Origin: Boothiomyces macroporosus | Taxonomy: Eukaryota; Chytridiomycota; Chytridiomycetes; Rhizophydiales; Terramycetaceae | Direction: 5' to 3' | DNA length: 64,000 bases | Assembly (NCBI GenBank): GCA_027604185.1 | Contig: JADGKB010000062.1 | Coordinates: 1-64,000, forward strand | In this document: positions 10,865 through 21,220 of the stretch, piece after piece | Layout of the letters: every line of letters starts with the position of its first letter | Numbering within the stretch: position 1 is the stretch's first letter | Notes under the pieces: model-generated | What the model was told of the DNA's origin: nothing | Databases searched by the model: none | What the model saw: only the letters and a program-made list of their open reading frames with translations | Made by a program: the position numbers and the translations under genes

Positions 10865-11543
10865 TTTGAGGAGAAAATTGGAAAGGAGCAAACGTTAAAT
10901 TTAGCAACCCCAAGGTGTAAATAACACCATAAACTCTTCTGGTAAGCAAAATGCCAAACTATTACCGTGAAATGCTAGTATCAAATTAAGCAGCCAACAT
11001 ACTAGAGCGTAAAATCTCGAGCATCTTTACTATCTACACCATTCTTTAATTCTTGTTGGTTTTGCATAATGACTGTCTAAAGGTACTGTTATACCAAGTA
11101 TATATATTCAGAAGTGTTTAGTTTTACTTTAAAACCAATTAAAGTTACCCAAAGGTATTCGTTAGAACACAATTATGTAAAAGATCCATATTATTCACTC
11201 GCAGTACTACTATTATCGTAATTTGGTGTAAAAAAAATCTTTTGATCAAATTCACAAGATTTTGTTTTTTTAGTGCTACTGGTTTTGATTCATTTCAATA
11301 GCGATCTTCACGATTACCACGGTCGCCATTTGAATGAATTATACAAATGGGTCCAATTTATTTCCTTTGGTATAAATTTCATGGATGAAACTTGGTACTT
11401 GTAAAATATTTGGACCCTTGGAAATTTCTAGATAAAGAAAAACAAATAATATCTCAAAAACTTGAAATTAATTTAGGATTAAGTCTCAATTTGAATAGAT
11501 TCTTTATATTTATTTACTGAAAAGGTTCGTTTATAAATTTCTT
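10865..11543. other. intergenic spacer, velvet copies 6-7
   Basis: 679 bp, AT-rich. No gene recognised. Likely promoter of copy 6. Confidence 0.5.
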
Positions 11544-12141
11544 TCAAAACAAAAAATTTTGATGATTGAATCCTTTTGTATCTTTATGGTATACTCCCTG
11601 AACCTCAAAGGACTTTTCAAGGATTGTTTTAGATTTTGGTATGCGAAAATAACGCTTAGAAGCGACTTTAAAAGTACCCGTCGACATTTCAACCATTGAA
11701 TTTCTAAATTTAGTCCTCTTTTTTTACTTTTCTAAATCGAATATCTTGCATTGGAATTTGTAGTAGCCAGTTAATCTGATTCCCAAGTTGTTAAAGACAA
11801 AGAACAGTTTGGGGAGATTGTCGTGTGGATCCACGAGTACATTCGGGGTAATGCAGTTTTCGCCTACCAAGTTGGAGTAAATTGTGGAAATACTTTCCAT
11901 TTCTACCGTGTTTCTCAACTCTCCTTCTTCAGAAATTAAAGCCAAGTGGCAGAGCAGATTCAATGGATTAGATACGCTACATGTATTTGAAATACTACTT
12001 ACATTCTGTATTTCAATTATCAACATCGGATAGCTAGATTAATATATCGTACATGTAGCTTTTGATTGTTGGACTTTCAATTCCGCCAATACTTCGTGCC
12101 ATAGATGGCTGTTGCCTAAAGACATAATTGAATCCAGCCAT
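11544..12141 (-). CDS. velvet-domain protein, array copy 7
   Basis: Velvet protein of about 184 aa. ATG at 12141: MAGFNYVFRQQPSMARSIGG; exon 2 YPMLIIEIQN; core IYSNLVGENCITPNVLVDP, LFFVFNNLGIRLTGYYKFQC; last exon FKVASKRYFRIPKSKTIL and FEVQGVYHKD. Introns at 12034-12052 (19 nt) and 11704-11727 (24 nt). At the position of the usual second intron the frame stays open and no phase-compatible GT-AG pair exists, so this copy has either lost that intron or fixed it as coding sequence (VSSISNTCSVSNPLN). Otherwise typical of the right subfamily. Confidence 0.87.
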
Positions 12142-12836
12142 ACCGTGAAAAATTTAAAAAGTAAAATCAAACCGTGAATGGCAACCAAAACCACTCAACT
12201 AATAATGTAATTTAGTATAATTTCAATATCGGTATAACTTGGAGCATCATTTCGATTAAAATTAATCGCTAGTAGGTTATTGTATAATTAAAATTTACAG
12301 CTATTAATCTAAAATGTTTTCAAAATTTCATAAGTTATTGATCTCAAATGTAGTCAAGTATATATCTTATTCTAATCTTTTGGCAGTGTTTTTATAGAAC
12401 CGCTTCTATATGCTTCCATTTAGGTTAAATTATTGGAGATTAACAACTGGTATTGTTTTCTCAATCAATCATTCTACTTTCAGATTGCGTTTCTGCAAGA
12501 TTGATCACAATCAAGTCTTTCTAAAGTTTTTTTGCCTTGAAAAATCAGCTTATTATTCACTTGCACACTATTTAATATATCTAGAGACTAATTAGTCAGC
12601 TCCTGGAATTGTATATTTTGACTCAAATACACATCAGATACACAATCAATTCTTGTTGAAGAAAATCTTTCTGGTTATTCAAAATTCTCAAAAAGTAATT
12701 CCAAAAGGTTTCCTCAGCAGACAGTATAAAAAAGTCAACCAAGTTCGTAATGGAGATACTTAAACTGCTAAATCTGGATCTAGTTAATAGCTATTTGAAA
12801 TACATTTAAAATATTTTATTTAATATAAATAATAGG
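12142..12836. other. intergenic spacer, velvet copies 7-8
   Basis: 695 bp, AT-rich, with a meaningless 61-aa plus-strand frame at 12410-12595. Nothing else seen. Likely promoter of copy 7. Confidence 0.5.
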
Positions 12837-13426
12837 TCAAGGATTCTTTAAACTTTTTCTATACTCTTTACTGTGCTTATGGTATATACCTTGGACTGCA
12901 AACGACTGTTCAAGTAAAGATCTTTCTTTAGGAATTCGAAAATAACGTTTAGAAACCACTTTAAAAGGTTTTGAAAGCTTTTCAGCAAGTTTGAAACTAT
13001 TATTAATATAGTATTACGAATCCATTTCAATAAAGTTACATTTTAGTTTGTACATTCCTGTAGTTCTGATTCCGACATTGTTGAAGACGAAAAAGTATTT
13101 TTTGATATTATCCATAGGGTCGTTTAGTTCAATACAGGGCTCACAGATTTCTCCTACGAGATTTGAATATATTTGATTATCTTTGGCAATGTTGTATCGA
13201 TGTTCTTCGTTTCCCGAAACCAAACTCAAATGGCAGACTATCCTTGGATGACGCTTTGATTAGAGATTATATACTAATTTGATTATAGACTGTAGTTCGA
13301 TTATTAACATGGGATGCCTGACGTTAGGGCAATTTACATGTAGCTTGCCAATAGGTTTTCGTTTATTCCATCTACGCTTCTTGCTATATCAGGTTCCTGC
13401 CGAAAAACAAAATTAATGTCATTCAT
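12837..13426 (-). CDS. velvet-domain protein, array copy 8
   Basis: Velvet protein of about 175 aa, the promoter-proximal end of the array. ATG at 13426: MNDINFVFRQEPDIARSVDG (RQQP changed to RQEP); exon 2 HPMLIIELQS; core IYSNLVGEICEPCIELNDP, KYFFVFNNVGIRTTGMYKLKC; last exon FKVVSKRYFRIPKERSLL and FAVQGIYHKHSKEYR. Introns at 13318-13337 (20 nt), 13254-13274 (21 nt) and 12997-13017 (21 nt). Structure and phases equal copies 4-6. Stop TGA at 12837-12839. Confidence 0.87.
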
Positions 13427-14707
13427 GGTACTAGAGAAAAAATTGGTAAAAAGTCACAGGGTTAATTAAAAATTTATACAAGGATATCTCTTGCAGATTT
13501 ATTCAAAATAATCCACGGGCTTAAACCATGGTTGAAATTGCTCAATTAAAACCAATAAATCTTTAAAATGCCATAGTTACCAGTACTAGACAAGAAATTC
13601 AATGAGCAGGTAATAATACCAAAGTAGAACAGGGGTACAAATTGACCAGCCACAAAGAAACTTCCAACTGGATGGAACAATGGACGAAATTGGAACAAAT
13701 AGGATATCCAATGGAAAAAACCAAATAAACATGTGATGGCAGTAATTAGAATACAGCAGAACTAAGATATAGTTTTATGTGATAAAGCGTTAGAAGTCGC
13801 GTTTGAAATAATTTTTATCCTGAGCATGTTCCTATTTCAGATATGAATAATTATACTTGAATTAAAACTTGGTAGTAAGTTTATCTAGTGCCCATTCAAA
13901 TTTGTTTTGTAATCTCAATTTATTCTCATGAAAACTTCTGGTCAGGATTGAAAATGTAATTTCACAAACACTCTTGTGACTTCAAATCGTTCAACTTTTA
14001 CAAAATAGATGAATGTAAATTTTACCAACAGAACTTTTCTATTGTAGTCATATTCCTGTCCAATTATTAGTTCTGTACTGTGGATTTGCGAAACTTTAAT
14101 TACAAAAGAATTGCATACTATCAATAGCCGGAAAGAAAGACTAGCGTAAACAAAATTAAAATACTATCAGGATTATCCATCTCTATTAGCTGTATGTTAC
14201 TGAACAACGAAAATTAAACTGATCGGATTTCCAAGTCAAGACCAATCGATAAATTAAATAACAATACCCACAATTTAACTAATCCCAATTTACTTCATTA
14301 TTAATTAGACAACTTTCCTCCCCTTGCTCAAGTAAGGAATTTGAAAAGTGGCGGAACGGGTTTCATGTTTTCTCGATTCAAAGCACATGGAATGAATACA
14401 ATATGAAATGAAGAAATATAACGCTATTTGCGACTGAATGGCAAAAGATATTGTTACCAGTTTTAAAAAAAGAAACGTAATAATTATTTAGTCGAGTTAT
14501 AATTAAAATAACCATCGACAGCAGTAGAAAAAGTAAAAACATTAATTTAATATATTTAATTAATATTTACAAATAAAAGAATTCCTGCATAAAAGAAAAT
14601 ATTTGTTGACTAGATATGGCAAGTCAGTGAAAATGCAGTGTTTAAAATTAACTTTAATTTTTCTTGGCCAATATATTTATTTTACAACTATATTTCTCGA
14701 TTAGCAA
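13427..14707. other. spacer flanking the velvet array
   Basis: About 1.3 kb between velvet copy 8 and the next gene end. A 60-aa minus-strand frame at 13942-14124 shows no motif. No velvet relic, tRNA or repeat recognised. It probably contains the promoter of copy 8. Confidence 0.45.
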
Positions 14708-15838
14708 TCAAGATTCTTCGTCACTGTATACTAAACCAGTGCTAGAGTACATGTTTCGATTTGCTTTTTTGGATAATGCTTTAGCAAGCATTTGACGATA
14801 TTCGGACTTGGCACCAGGAGGAGTAGTAATGTTTTTCGTTAATCTTTCTACTGGTTTTGAATGTCTAGATGGTTCTACTTCACTATCAGAAATGGTAATG
14901 TGGTTAGTGGGCAAATATTGTTTCAGTTTGCTAGAATGATTCTGTGATGCACCACTTGTTGGTTTCTTTTTGATGGTATTTGTTTTGCTAGAGCTGGTTG
15001 GTCGAACTGGAGGTTTGTCGGCGATTTTCTTTGAACGAGCTGACTGGGGTTTAGTTAAATCGTCAGTATCGGAATCTATTTTCTCGTAAGCTGGTTCTGA
15101 TTTACGGATTGGTTTGGAGACTTTTTTTGGTGGTGTTTCGATATCACTTGATTCCTCGCTCGACGTGTAGCTTGATGTGTCGCTGCTATCAGAAATGTAT
15201 CTTGTATTCTTTCTCTTTGCTTTCTCTGCTAATAGCCGCAACCGCTCCTTCTTTGAGTCTGGGCTAGATATAACCTGGGTTTTGTCTTGGATATCCTTTT
15301 TACGCTGAAGTCGCTTTACTTTTCGGGCTCTTTCAGGAGAGCTTGAATCACTCTCTTCCACTACTACTTTTTTCTTTTTTGCTGCTGGTTTCTTTTTTGG
15401 AGAGAGTTGCTTTTTTCGCTTTTTCCTTTTTTTGGAATCACTTATATATTCAACTTCATCACCTTCCACAATAAAATCTGATAGATCTTCATAGTTATCA
15501 TCAACGTTATTGCTGCTTCCTTTTTCTTCCTCGACCATTTCTGGAACCCACTTTTTTCCTTGAGTATGTCTCAAACAAAACCGAAAATCTTTTGGTTGCT
15601 CCAATTGCTTGTTTGAAAAATCAGTAACCGCATATTTTCGTTTGCATAAGAAACAATAAATCTGAACTGGGGCTTCTCCCAAAACGTGTCCGCTATCATC
15701 GCTAGACTCCAATTCGTCTTCCTCTTCTTCCTCATCCTCGGAAACTGATACTTGGTCTAAAATACTATGATTCTGTCTTCTTTTTAACTCTTCATCCTGT
15801 TTTGCTAGGTCCGCTAGTAATTCCTTCAGAGTTGGCAT
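14708..15838 (-). CDS. low-complexity acidic/basic nuclear-type protein, unknown function
   Basis: Intronless frame of about 376 aa from ATG 15838 (MPTLKELLADLAKQDEELKR); the open frame extends further upstream but that part overlaps the flank of the preceding gene and lacks character. An N-terminal acidic run (SEDEEEEEDELESSDDS, about residues 30-47) precedes a small Cys/His segment (CFLCKRKY...FCLRH, about 60-95), which could bind a metal. The rest is rich in Ser/Asp and Lys/Arg blocks (KKRKKRKKQ, KKKPAAKKKK) typical of nuclear proteins that bind chromatin or RNA. It starts 35 bp after the PIG-N stop, same strand. I do not recognise an orthologue and assign no function. Confidence 0.7.
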   Translation of the reverse strand: MPTLKELLADLAKQDEELKRRQNHSILDQVSVSEDEEEEEDELESSDDSGHVLGEAPVQIYCFLCKRKYAVTDFSNKQLEQPKDFRFCLRHTQGKKWVPEMVEEEKGSSNNVDDNYEDLSDFIVEGDEVEYISDSKKRKKRKKQLSPKKKPAAKKKKVVVEESDSSSPERARKVKRLQRKKDIQDKTQVISSPDSKKERLRLLAEKAKRKNTRYISDSSDTSSYTSSEESSDIETPPKKVSKPIRKSEPAYEKIDSDTDDLTKPQSARSKKIADKPPVRPTSSSKTNTIKKKPTSGASQNHSSKLKQYLPTNHITISDSEVEPSRHSKPVERLTKNITTPPGAKSEYRQMLAKALSKKANRNMYSSTGLVYSDEES

Positions 15839-15873
15839 TTGAGATTCCTCAAAAAAAATGAAACTTGCAAAGT

Positions 15874-18800
15874 TTATTCCAGTTTTAAACCACTCTTTTT
15901 TGGAATGAGCACCCCACCCACAAGTAAATGAGAAGCGGAAAACAATAGAATCTGGAACACAATGAAGGAGCTGGACATTACAAAGTGCGAAATTGTAGTC
16001 CCGATTTCTAGCCAACTTCCCGAATCTGTAACCAAAAAGAAAAAGTTTAGTGTCATTATATCAGTGGTAGAAAGCACCAACAAGAATAATGAAAATGGTG
16101 GAAGTTCCAGACATCTTGAAAGGAGCGATAATGTAGAGGACAATAAAAAGAAAGGAATAAGCAGTTTGAGAATGATCAGGGCAGCCATCAGAAATGGATT
16201 AAATAAGGTCGTGAATCTATATACCGAAGATATTGTGAACGATGCTAGAGATGCCATACTAAGTTAACAAAAGATCTTACTTTCCAGTCCCGAAAAATGC
16301 CATGTTGATAAAAAACAAGAAAAAGCTAGCAATTCGCATATCTGTAGGTCGAAGTGTTCGATTCTTTGCTTCCGCTAAAGTAGGAACTTCCTATAATTAA
16401 AGAAAAATACAGTATATGCGACCCCATTGAATTCTTTGGTATCGTAAAAGAACAATTGCTGTTCAATCATTAGCCATGTAAAAACTGTCATCGAGTAGAA
16501 AAAGTAGAACAGTGTCTCGTAGCTGAATCAATACCATAATTACCTAACGCTAAGTAAGATGAAGATTGGTGCAAATGATAAATAAATAATCACAACTCGG
16601 TACAAGTAGTGCTGCTTTTGAGAGACTCTATCGAAAATCGGAATTAAAATACTGGAAGCTACTATTAAGGACACTTACCCAAAATAATCCAACTTGTTAC
16701 TGCATTTACCACTGGTAATCCCTTTTTAGCCTCCAAAGATTTGGAAGTGTGATATGTGACAATTAGAGATGTCAATATGATTAAAATCTGGAACCAAACA
16801 ATTTTCAGTTGGGATGCGCTAGCCTTTTTATCATAATCAAAAGGTAACGATGCGTTAATGTACCTTGGAACAACTAATAAGGCTACAAGGGCCGACGCAA
16901 TTATGAAATATCCACCAAAGAGACTACGTAAGTGATAATTTACATTAGAGTAATATTTTCCTCTAGCTCTACTGGAAGTAATGTAAAAACACATGTTGTA
17001 GCAGACAATAACCTCCAGAAATTAATCAAATGGATATGACGATTCCTAAACTCAACTTTCATCGTAAGTGGCCAAACTAGTCCCATTAGCAGCAAGTACA
17101 CAGTTAGCAGTTCCCTGTAAAAGTAAGACAAAACTAAAAGTTCAAGTGAAGCTAAATAGAGACCAGTGTAACCATAAGATTGCAAGCGGTTGCGGTCAAA
17201 TGTACCAGATAAGAGTGTTTGGACAAACCCAATTTGTTTTAAAACTTCTCCCCAAAAGTAAATTGGGAAGATAGAGTAGGCATAATACGACACAGGAGAT
17301 TCCTTGTAAAATAACATCCCAGATAATCCGGCAAATATCAATAGTTGACCAAGTTGTGTTTGAAAGTGATTTCCCAAAGGGTTTTCCTTTTGAGAAGTTG
17401 AAATGCTTGAATAATAAGTGTGAATGATAAATAGGACAGAATAAGCGATCCACCCCAAATACCCCAACGAAACAATAGTTCGAAGGAGTAGCCAATCATA
17501 CCTGATGTTAAGGAAAGTTACGTTTGGTAATATCTTAGTCCTTCTATTGAAAGATCTATCAGCATTGAGCTCAGTGATTCTGCCTTTTCGTATTCTCCTC
17601 GCTCGATATCTTCTTCAATTGTGTTTAGTATGTCTGTATAATTCAATAAAGGGCTGTAAGGTTTCAGAACCAATTCGGTTTTTGCCTTTTTCGAAGCTTT
17701 AATTAGATATTGGGCTAGAATGCCCTTTGAATTTGCATACATTGCTTCCGCTTTGTATCTATCGGTATTTTTCAAATACGGAATGGGTAGCTTTCCGACG
17801 GAATTTTTTGGGAATGCAACCCCAATTATGGAAGACTAATTTAAGATAGGGCTACCATTAAAGGGGCAATATCAGCTTGATTGACATCGTTTCTTTGGAG
17901 AGAATTTAGTCTCCAACTGATGGAATAGTCATCATGGCCAGAAGGGGAGTCTGTATCTGGCTTGCTGATACCAGCACCCCAAGCAATCAGAGGAGTCTCA
18001 GTGTTTTGTGGATCACCGTCACCATGATTTCCTACATGAATTGAGCATCTACCTCTATTGCTCATACCGTGATCTGAGGTGACAACATAAGCCGTTTTTC
18101 CGTCTTTATAAAAGTTTTCAATCAATCTTTCAACTTCCTTTAATCCGCTATCGACAATCCCAATATTAGACAAGTATTTCTCCGAATATGGTCTGAATCC
18201 GTGTCCGTTGGTGTCCAATCCAAGAAGATGTAAAAAGAACACAATTTTATCACTCCGTAACATCTTGTCCAACGTTGCATTGGTCTTTGCATTGCTGAAA
18301 AGTTGTTCAAAATGATCGAATACCCAAGTATCCAATTTACTGGCATCTAATATCAAAGGCTGGCCTACCATCATCTGCAAAGTCCTCATCCTCAGCCTCA
18401 TACATGAACATTTCGACTTTATTTGGATCTGATGCCCCGTATGCAAACATGGGCAATATATCAGGAGATCCAAACGACCATGTATGTCTGCTTTGATTAA
18501 AAACTGAGTCAAAGTTAACAGGATTGGTTTTCCATCCTGAAATTAAATCCTATTACCTTTAGTTACTGCGGATACATCTTCATAGAACCCAGCAATTAAC
18601 GCTACATGACCTGGTCTACTTTCGGTTGGAACTCTTGTGTGTGAAATACCCCACCGTCCTTCTTTAAATACCTTCTCTTTCAAGAATGGAGCCCTTTCTA
18701 GTGCATTTTCATACAACTTGTCCGCTCTTAATCCATCCGCTATAGTGAAATTGTGTGTACCTACAGCCAATACCAATCGTTGCGCTGGTGCAGGTTGAGG

Positions 18801-18942
18801 AGGGAATACTTCATCCATTCCGTGAACCAGAGGTGATCTGAAGTAGATATCAAATATAGATCCAATATATATAACATGAAATATTACACTGATGTTTAAA
18901 TTTGATTTACCCCAATAGAAGCACTTTGGTCACTGGATGCAT
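15874..18942 (-). CDS. MCD4: GPI ethanolamine phosphate transferase 1 (PIG-N/Mcd4)
   Basis: ER membrane enzyme that adds ethanolamine phosphate to the first mannose of GPI precursors. About 939 aa after removing twelve 20-22-nt introns, close to the usual 920-930. Exon 1 (ATG 18942) gives a signal-anchor helix, then [15 protein letters not shown]. The alkaline-phosphatase-like domain shows [37 protein letters not shown] and HGDGDP, with TPLIAWG. The multi-helix C-terminal domain carries ALDP-free membrane segments ending with [16 protein letters not shown] and [14 protein letters not shown], typical of Mcd4. Introns at 18740-18760 and 18032-18052 are 21 nt, stop-free and recognised only because they interrupt conserved motifs. 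The eighth intron (about 16664-16683) offers TAGTAG acceptors. The metal-site motif reads ADGLRADK rather than GDGLRADK. Divergent from the gene at 19196. Confidence 0.92.
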
Positions 18943-19195
18943 TTTTGAAAAAGTTGGAAAACTAGAAATTTAAAGTACAATCCAGTGAGGTTTCGTTACC
19001 AAATTAGGATGTAATGACTGCGCTCAAGTTTTTTGGATAGGTCAATGTTCAAGTAATATTTCCTCTCTGGGTGCTTAAATTCAACAGTGCCAAAAATTGT
19101 TTACGCGTTCATGCCCTCGAAAGACAAAGCTCTACAGATAGGCTACACCTTTCAACCACCTTGCATATACTTGATCTACTACTCTGATTTTCACC

Positions 19196-21116
19196 ATGGT
19201 AATGATAAACTTACTGAAAGAAAAGCGATATCGCAAAATGCCGGTGAGAGGGATTAGAAGTGATACAATCAAAAAGAAAAATGGCGTTTTGGATTATGAA
19301 GATATAATAGGAGAACTGAGCTCCCGTCATTGGCCGCTTTTAAATGGGTTTCCGCATCAAAAGGTATTTAGATTTAACCACAGTTGGTTGAGTTCATCAA
19401 TATCATGTACAAGCACTTTCATCCTGACAAAGCTAATACAGCAACTTTAAACGAAACCCAAGTCGCTAAGGCAGTACCTGAGAAAAAGCTGTCTACAGAA
19501 GCATTGGATACCTCGTCAGGGGCATCCAAATGGCATTCCAGAGAGAGGAGGTGTCTAAATATTGACATAGTGGGCTACTTGACTACAACCAAAGCAGCTC
19601 TCACCAGTTCTCGTTTGATACAAAAAAAGATTTAAACAAACTATCGTAAACAATGATAATCCTAGGGATGAAGATTTGAAGAAAATCAAAGATGAAATGA
19701 ATATCCAGTTTGAAAAGAACAAAATTGCAAAAACTTCGGATAAATTTGAATACGATGTTAAAGTAATTTCCATTAATTTAGAAAGATTTTGGACCAGCGA
19801 CTGAACCTAGCGATTGGGATTCCGACGAGGATAGCGGCAGCAAAAAAACAAAGCTGAAGGAACCTACCAAAGGTGACTCAAAGACAAGCACGTTAGCTAA
19901 TGAGATGAAATCAAAGAAAATGAAAACGCGAAAGGATGAGCTTGATGAGATCGATTCTCTTTTGGACTCTTTTGAAAGTTCTGCTAAAGTCTCAAGCACT
20001 ACGCCAAACTCCTCTGATACTCTAAAAGAAAGTAGCAGTTTAGATAAAGTAGTAGAAACAAAAAAGGATGATCATTTACGCGATGCTAAAATATCTCAGC
20101 AAACTCAGAAGGATGAATCAAAGGCAGTTGATTTAAAATCAAAAGCCAGCTCAATTCCAGTCCCTACCAGCCTCTCTTCCTTATCTGGGTTACCTTCTCT
20201 CAATGGATCTCACTTGGGTAATTTGCCTCCCCTGCATGGGTTGAATAAGGTTTTAGCACCACTATCAAAAGAAAAGGAGAACTCATCTCCTAGAAATAGC
20301 ATAGAAAAGAAAGAAATGGAAAAATCACCAATCTCCCCAAAGCTAAAGGATGAAGCGAAATCAGAAACAGTTGAAATACCCAAGCCCGCAGAAGCAAAGG
20401 AAAAACCAAAAGATATCTCAAAAGTTGAGCAACCCCATTCAATTAATACCCCTTCTGACCCAAACCCAGTGATGCAATCAAAATACCAAAATGCTGTACC
20501 ACTGAGTAAATTGGATAAAAAGGGCGGATTAGGAAGCGAAATAATCGACGACATTTCTGAAGATATCGAAGAGGATATACTTATAAATAGCGATGAAGAT
20601 GAAGAATTTTCAAAACTTAAAGTACAGACAAATAAGATAAAGAAAGATGATCAAATTCCTGCAATTGCGAAATCTACTTCTTCAATCATACCAATTTCGC
20701 CTTTAAGCCCATTGATGGTTAAGGAGGATACTCCTTTGAAAGAAAATTCCTCCAAAAATGAACACAGAGCATCGCTGACAGACCCTTCAAAGCTCCAAAT
20801 CTCTCCAATCAGTCCTAAAAACTTGATTCCAAACACAGATAAAACTGAGCCCGCAGCAAAGTTTGATTTGAAACCCGTCCAGGCCGGACAATTGAAGGAT
20901 AAGCCAATTGATCTGGCTGCAAAGAAGAGCTCGTTGTTAGGAGACTTGCCATCGTTGGGAGGAGCGCCATTCACCAAAAAGGTCACAGCTGAAGCTATAA
21001 AGAAAGAGTCCAATTATGGATACGAAGACGATTTTGGAGCAGGGGAAACAGACTCTGAAGATATTGTTTTCTCAGATGACGGGTTGCCAATCGACGATGC
21101 AAACGATGCATTCTAA
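19196..21116 (+). CDS. unknown protein with long disordered acidic/Lys-Ser tail
   Basis: About 613 aa assembled from five exons joined by 19-20-nt introns (after FPHQK, after SRERS, after DLNKLS, after EYDVK). The N-terminal ~130 residues look ordered (VLDYEDIIGELSSRHWPLL, LVEFINIMYKHFHPDK). The middle has KDFGPATEPSDWDSDED, and then a long low-complexity region with DELDEIDSLLDSFESS, many SPISP-type repeats, and an acidic C-terminus (YGYEDDFGAGETDSED). I do not recognise the family. Short EDDF and SLLDSF motifs recall adaptor-binding or ciliary proteins, but this is weak. The exact start is uncertain: ATG 19196 is followed at once by a possible GT-AG pair. Head-to-head with PIG-N (253 bp apart). 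Confidence 0.65.
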
Positions 21117-21220
21117 GAATATCCTAATAAAATCGATTAGTTTTCAGTCAAAGTGCTTCGTTTTGCAACAACTTCAGGGGCTAGAACAGAGATCTGTGCG
21201 TTAACTTTTTCTCCAAAAAA

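Noticed and set aside
129..13426. Interpretation of the velvet copies as frameshifted pseudogenes
   Set aside because: Every break is repaired by removing a 19-24-nt GT-AG segment (one exception, copy 1) at homologous positions, and the same class of segment interrupts unrelated housekeeping genes.
15962..16267. 101-aa plus-strand frame
   Set aside because: It is antisense to the last PIG-N exon, whose minus frame carries the conserved [12 protein letters not shown] and ISHFV motifs; a 22-nt intron joins that exon to GTGN.
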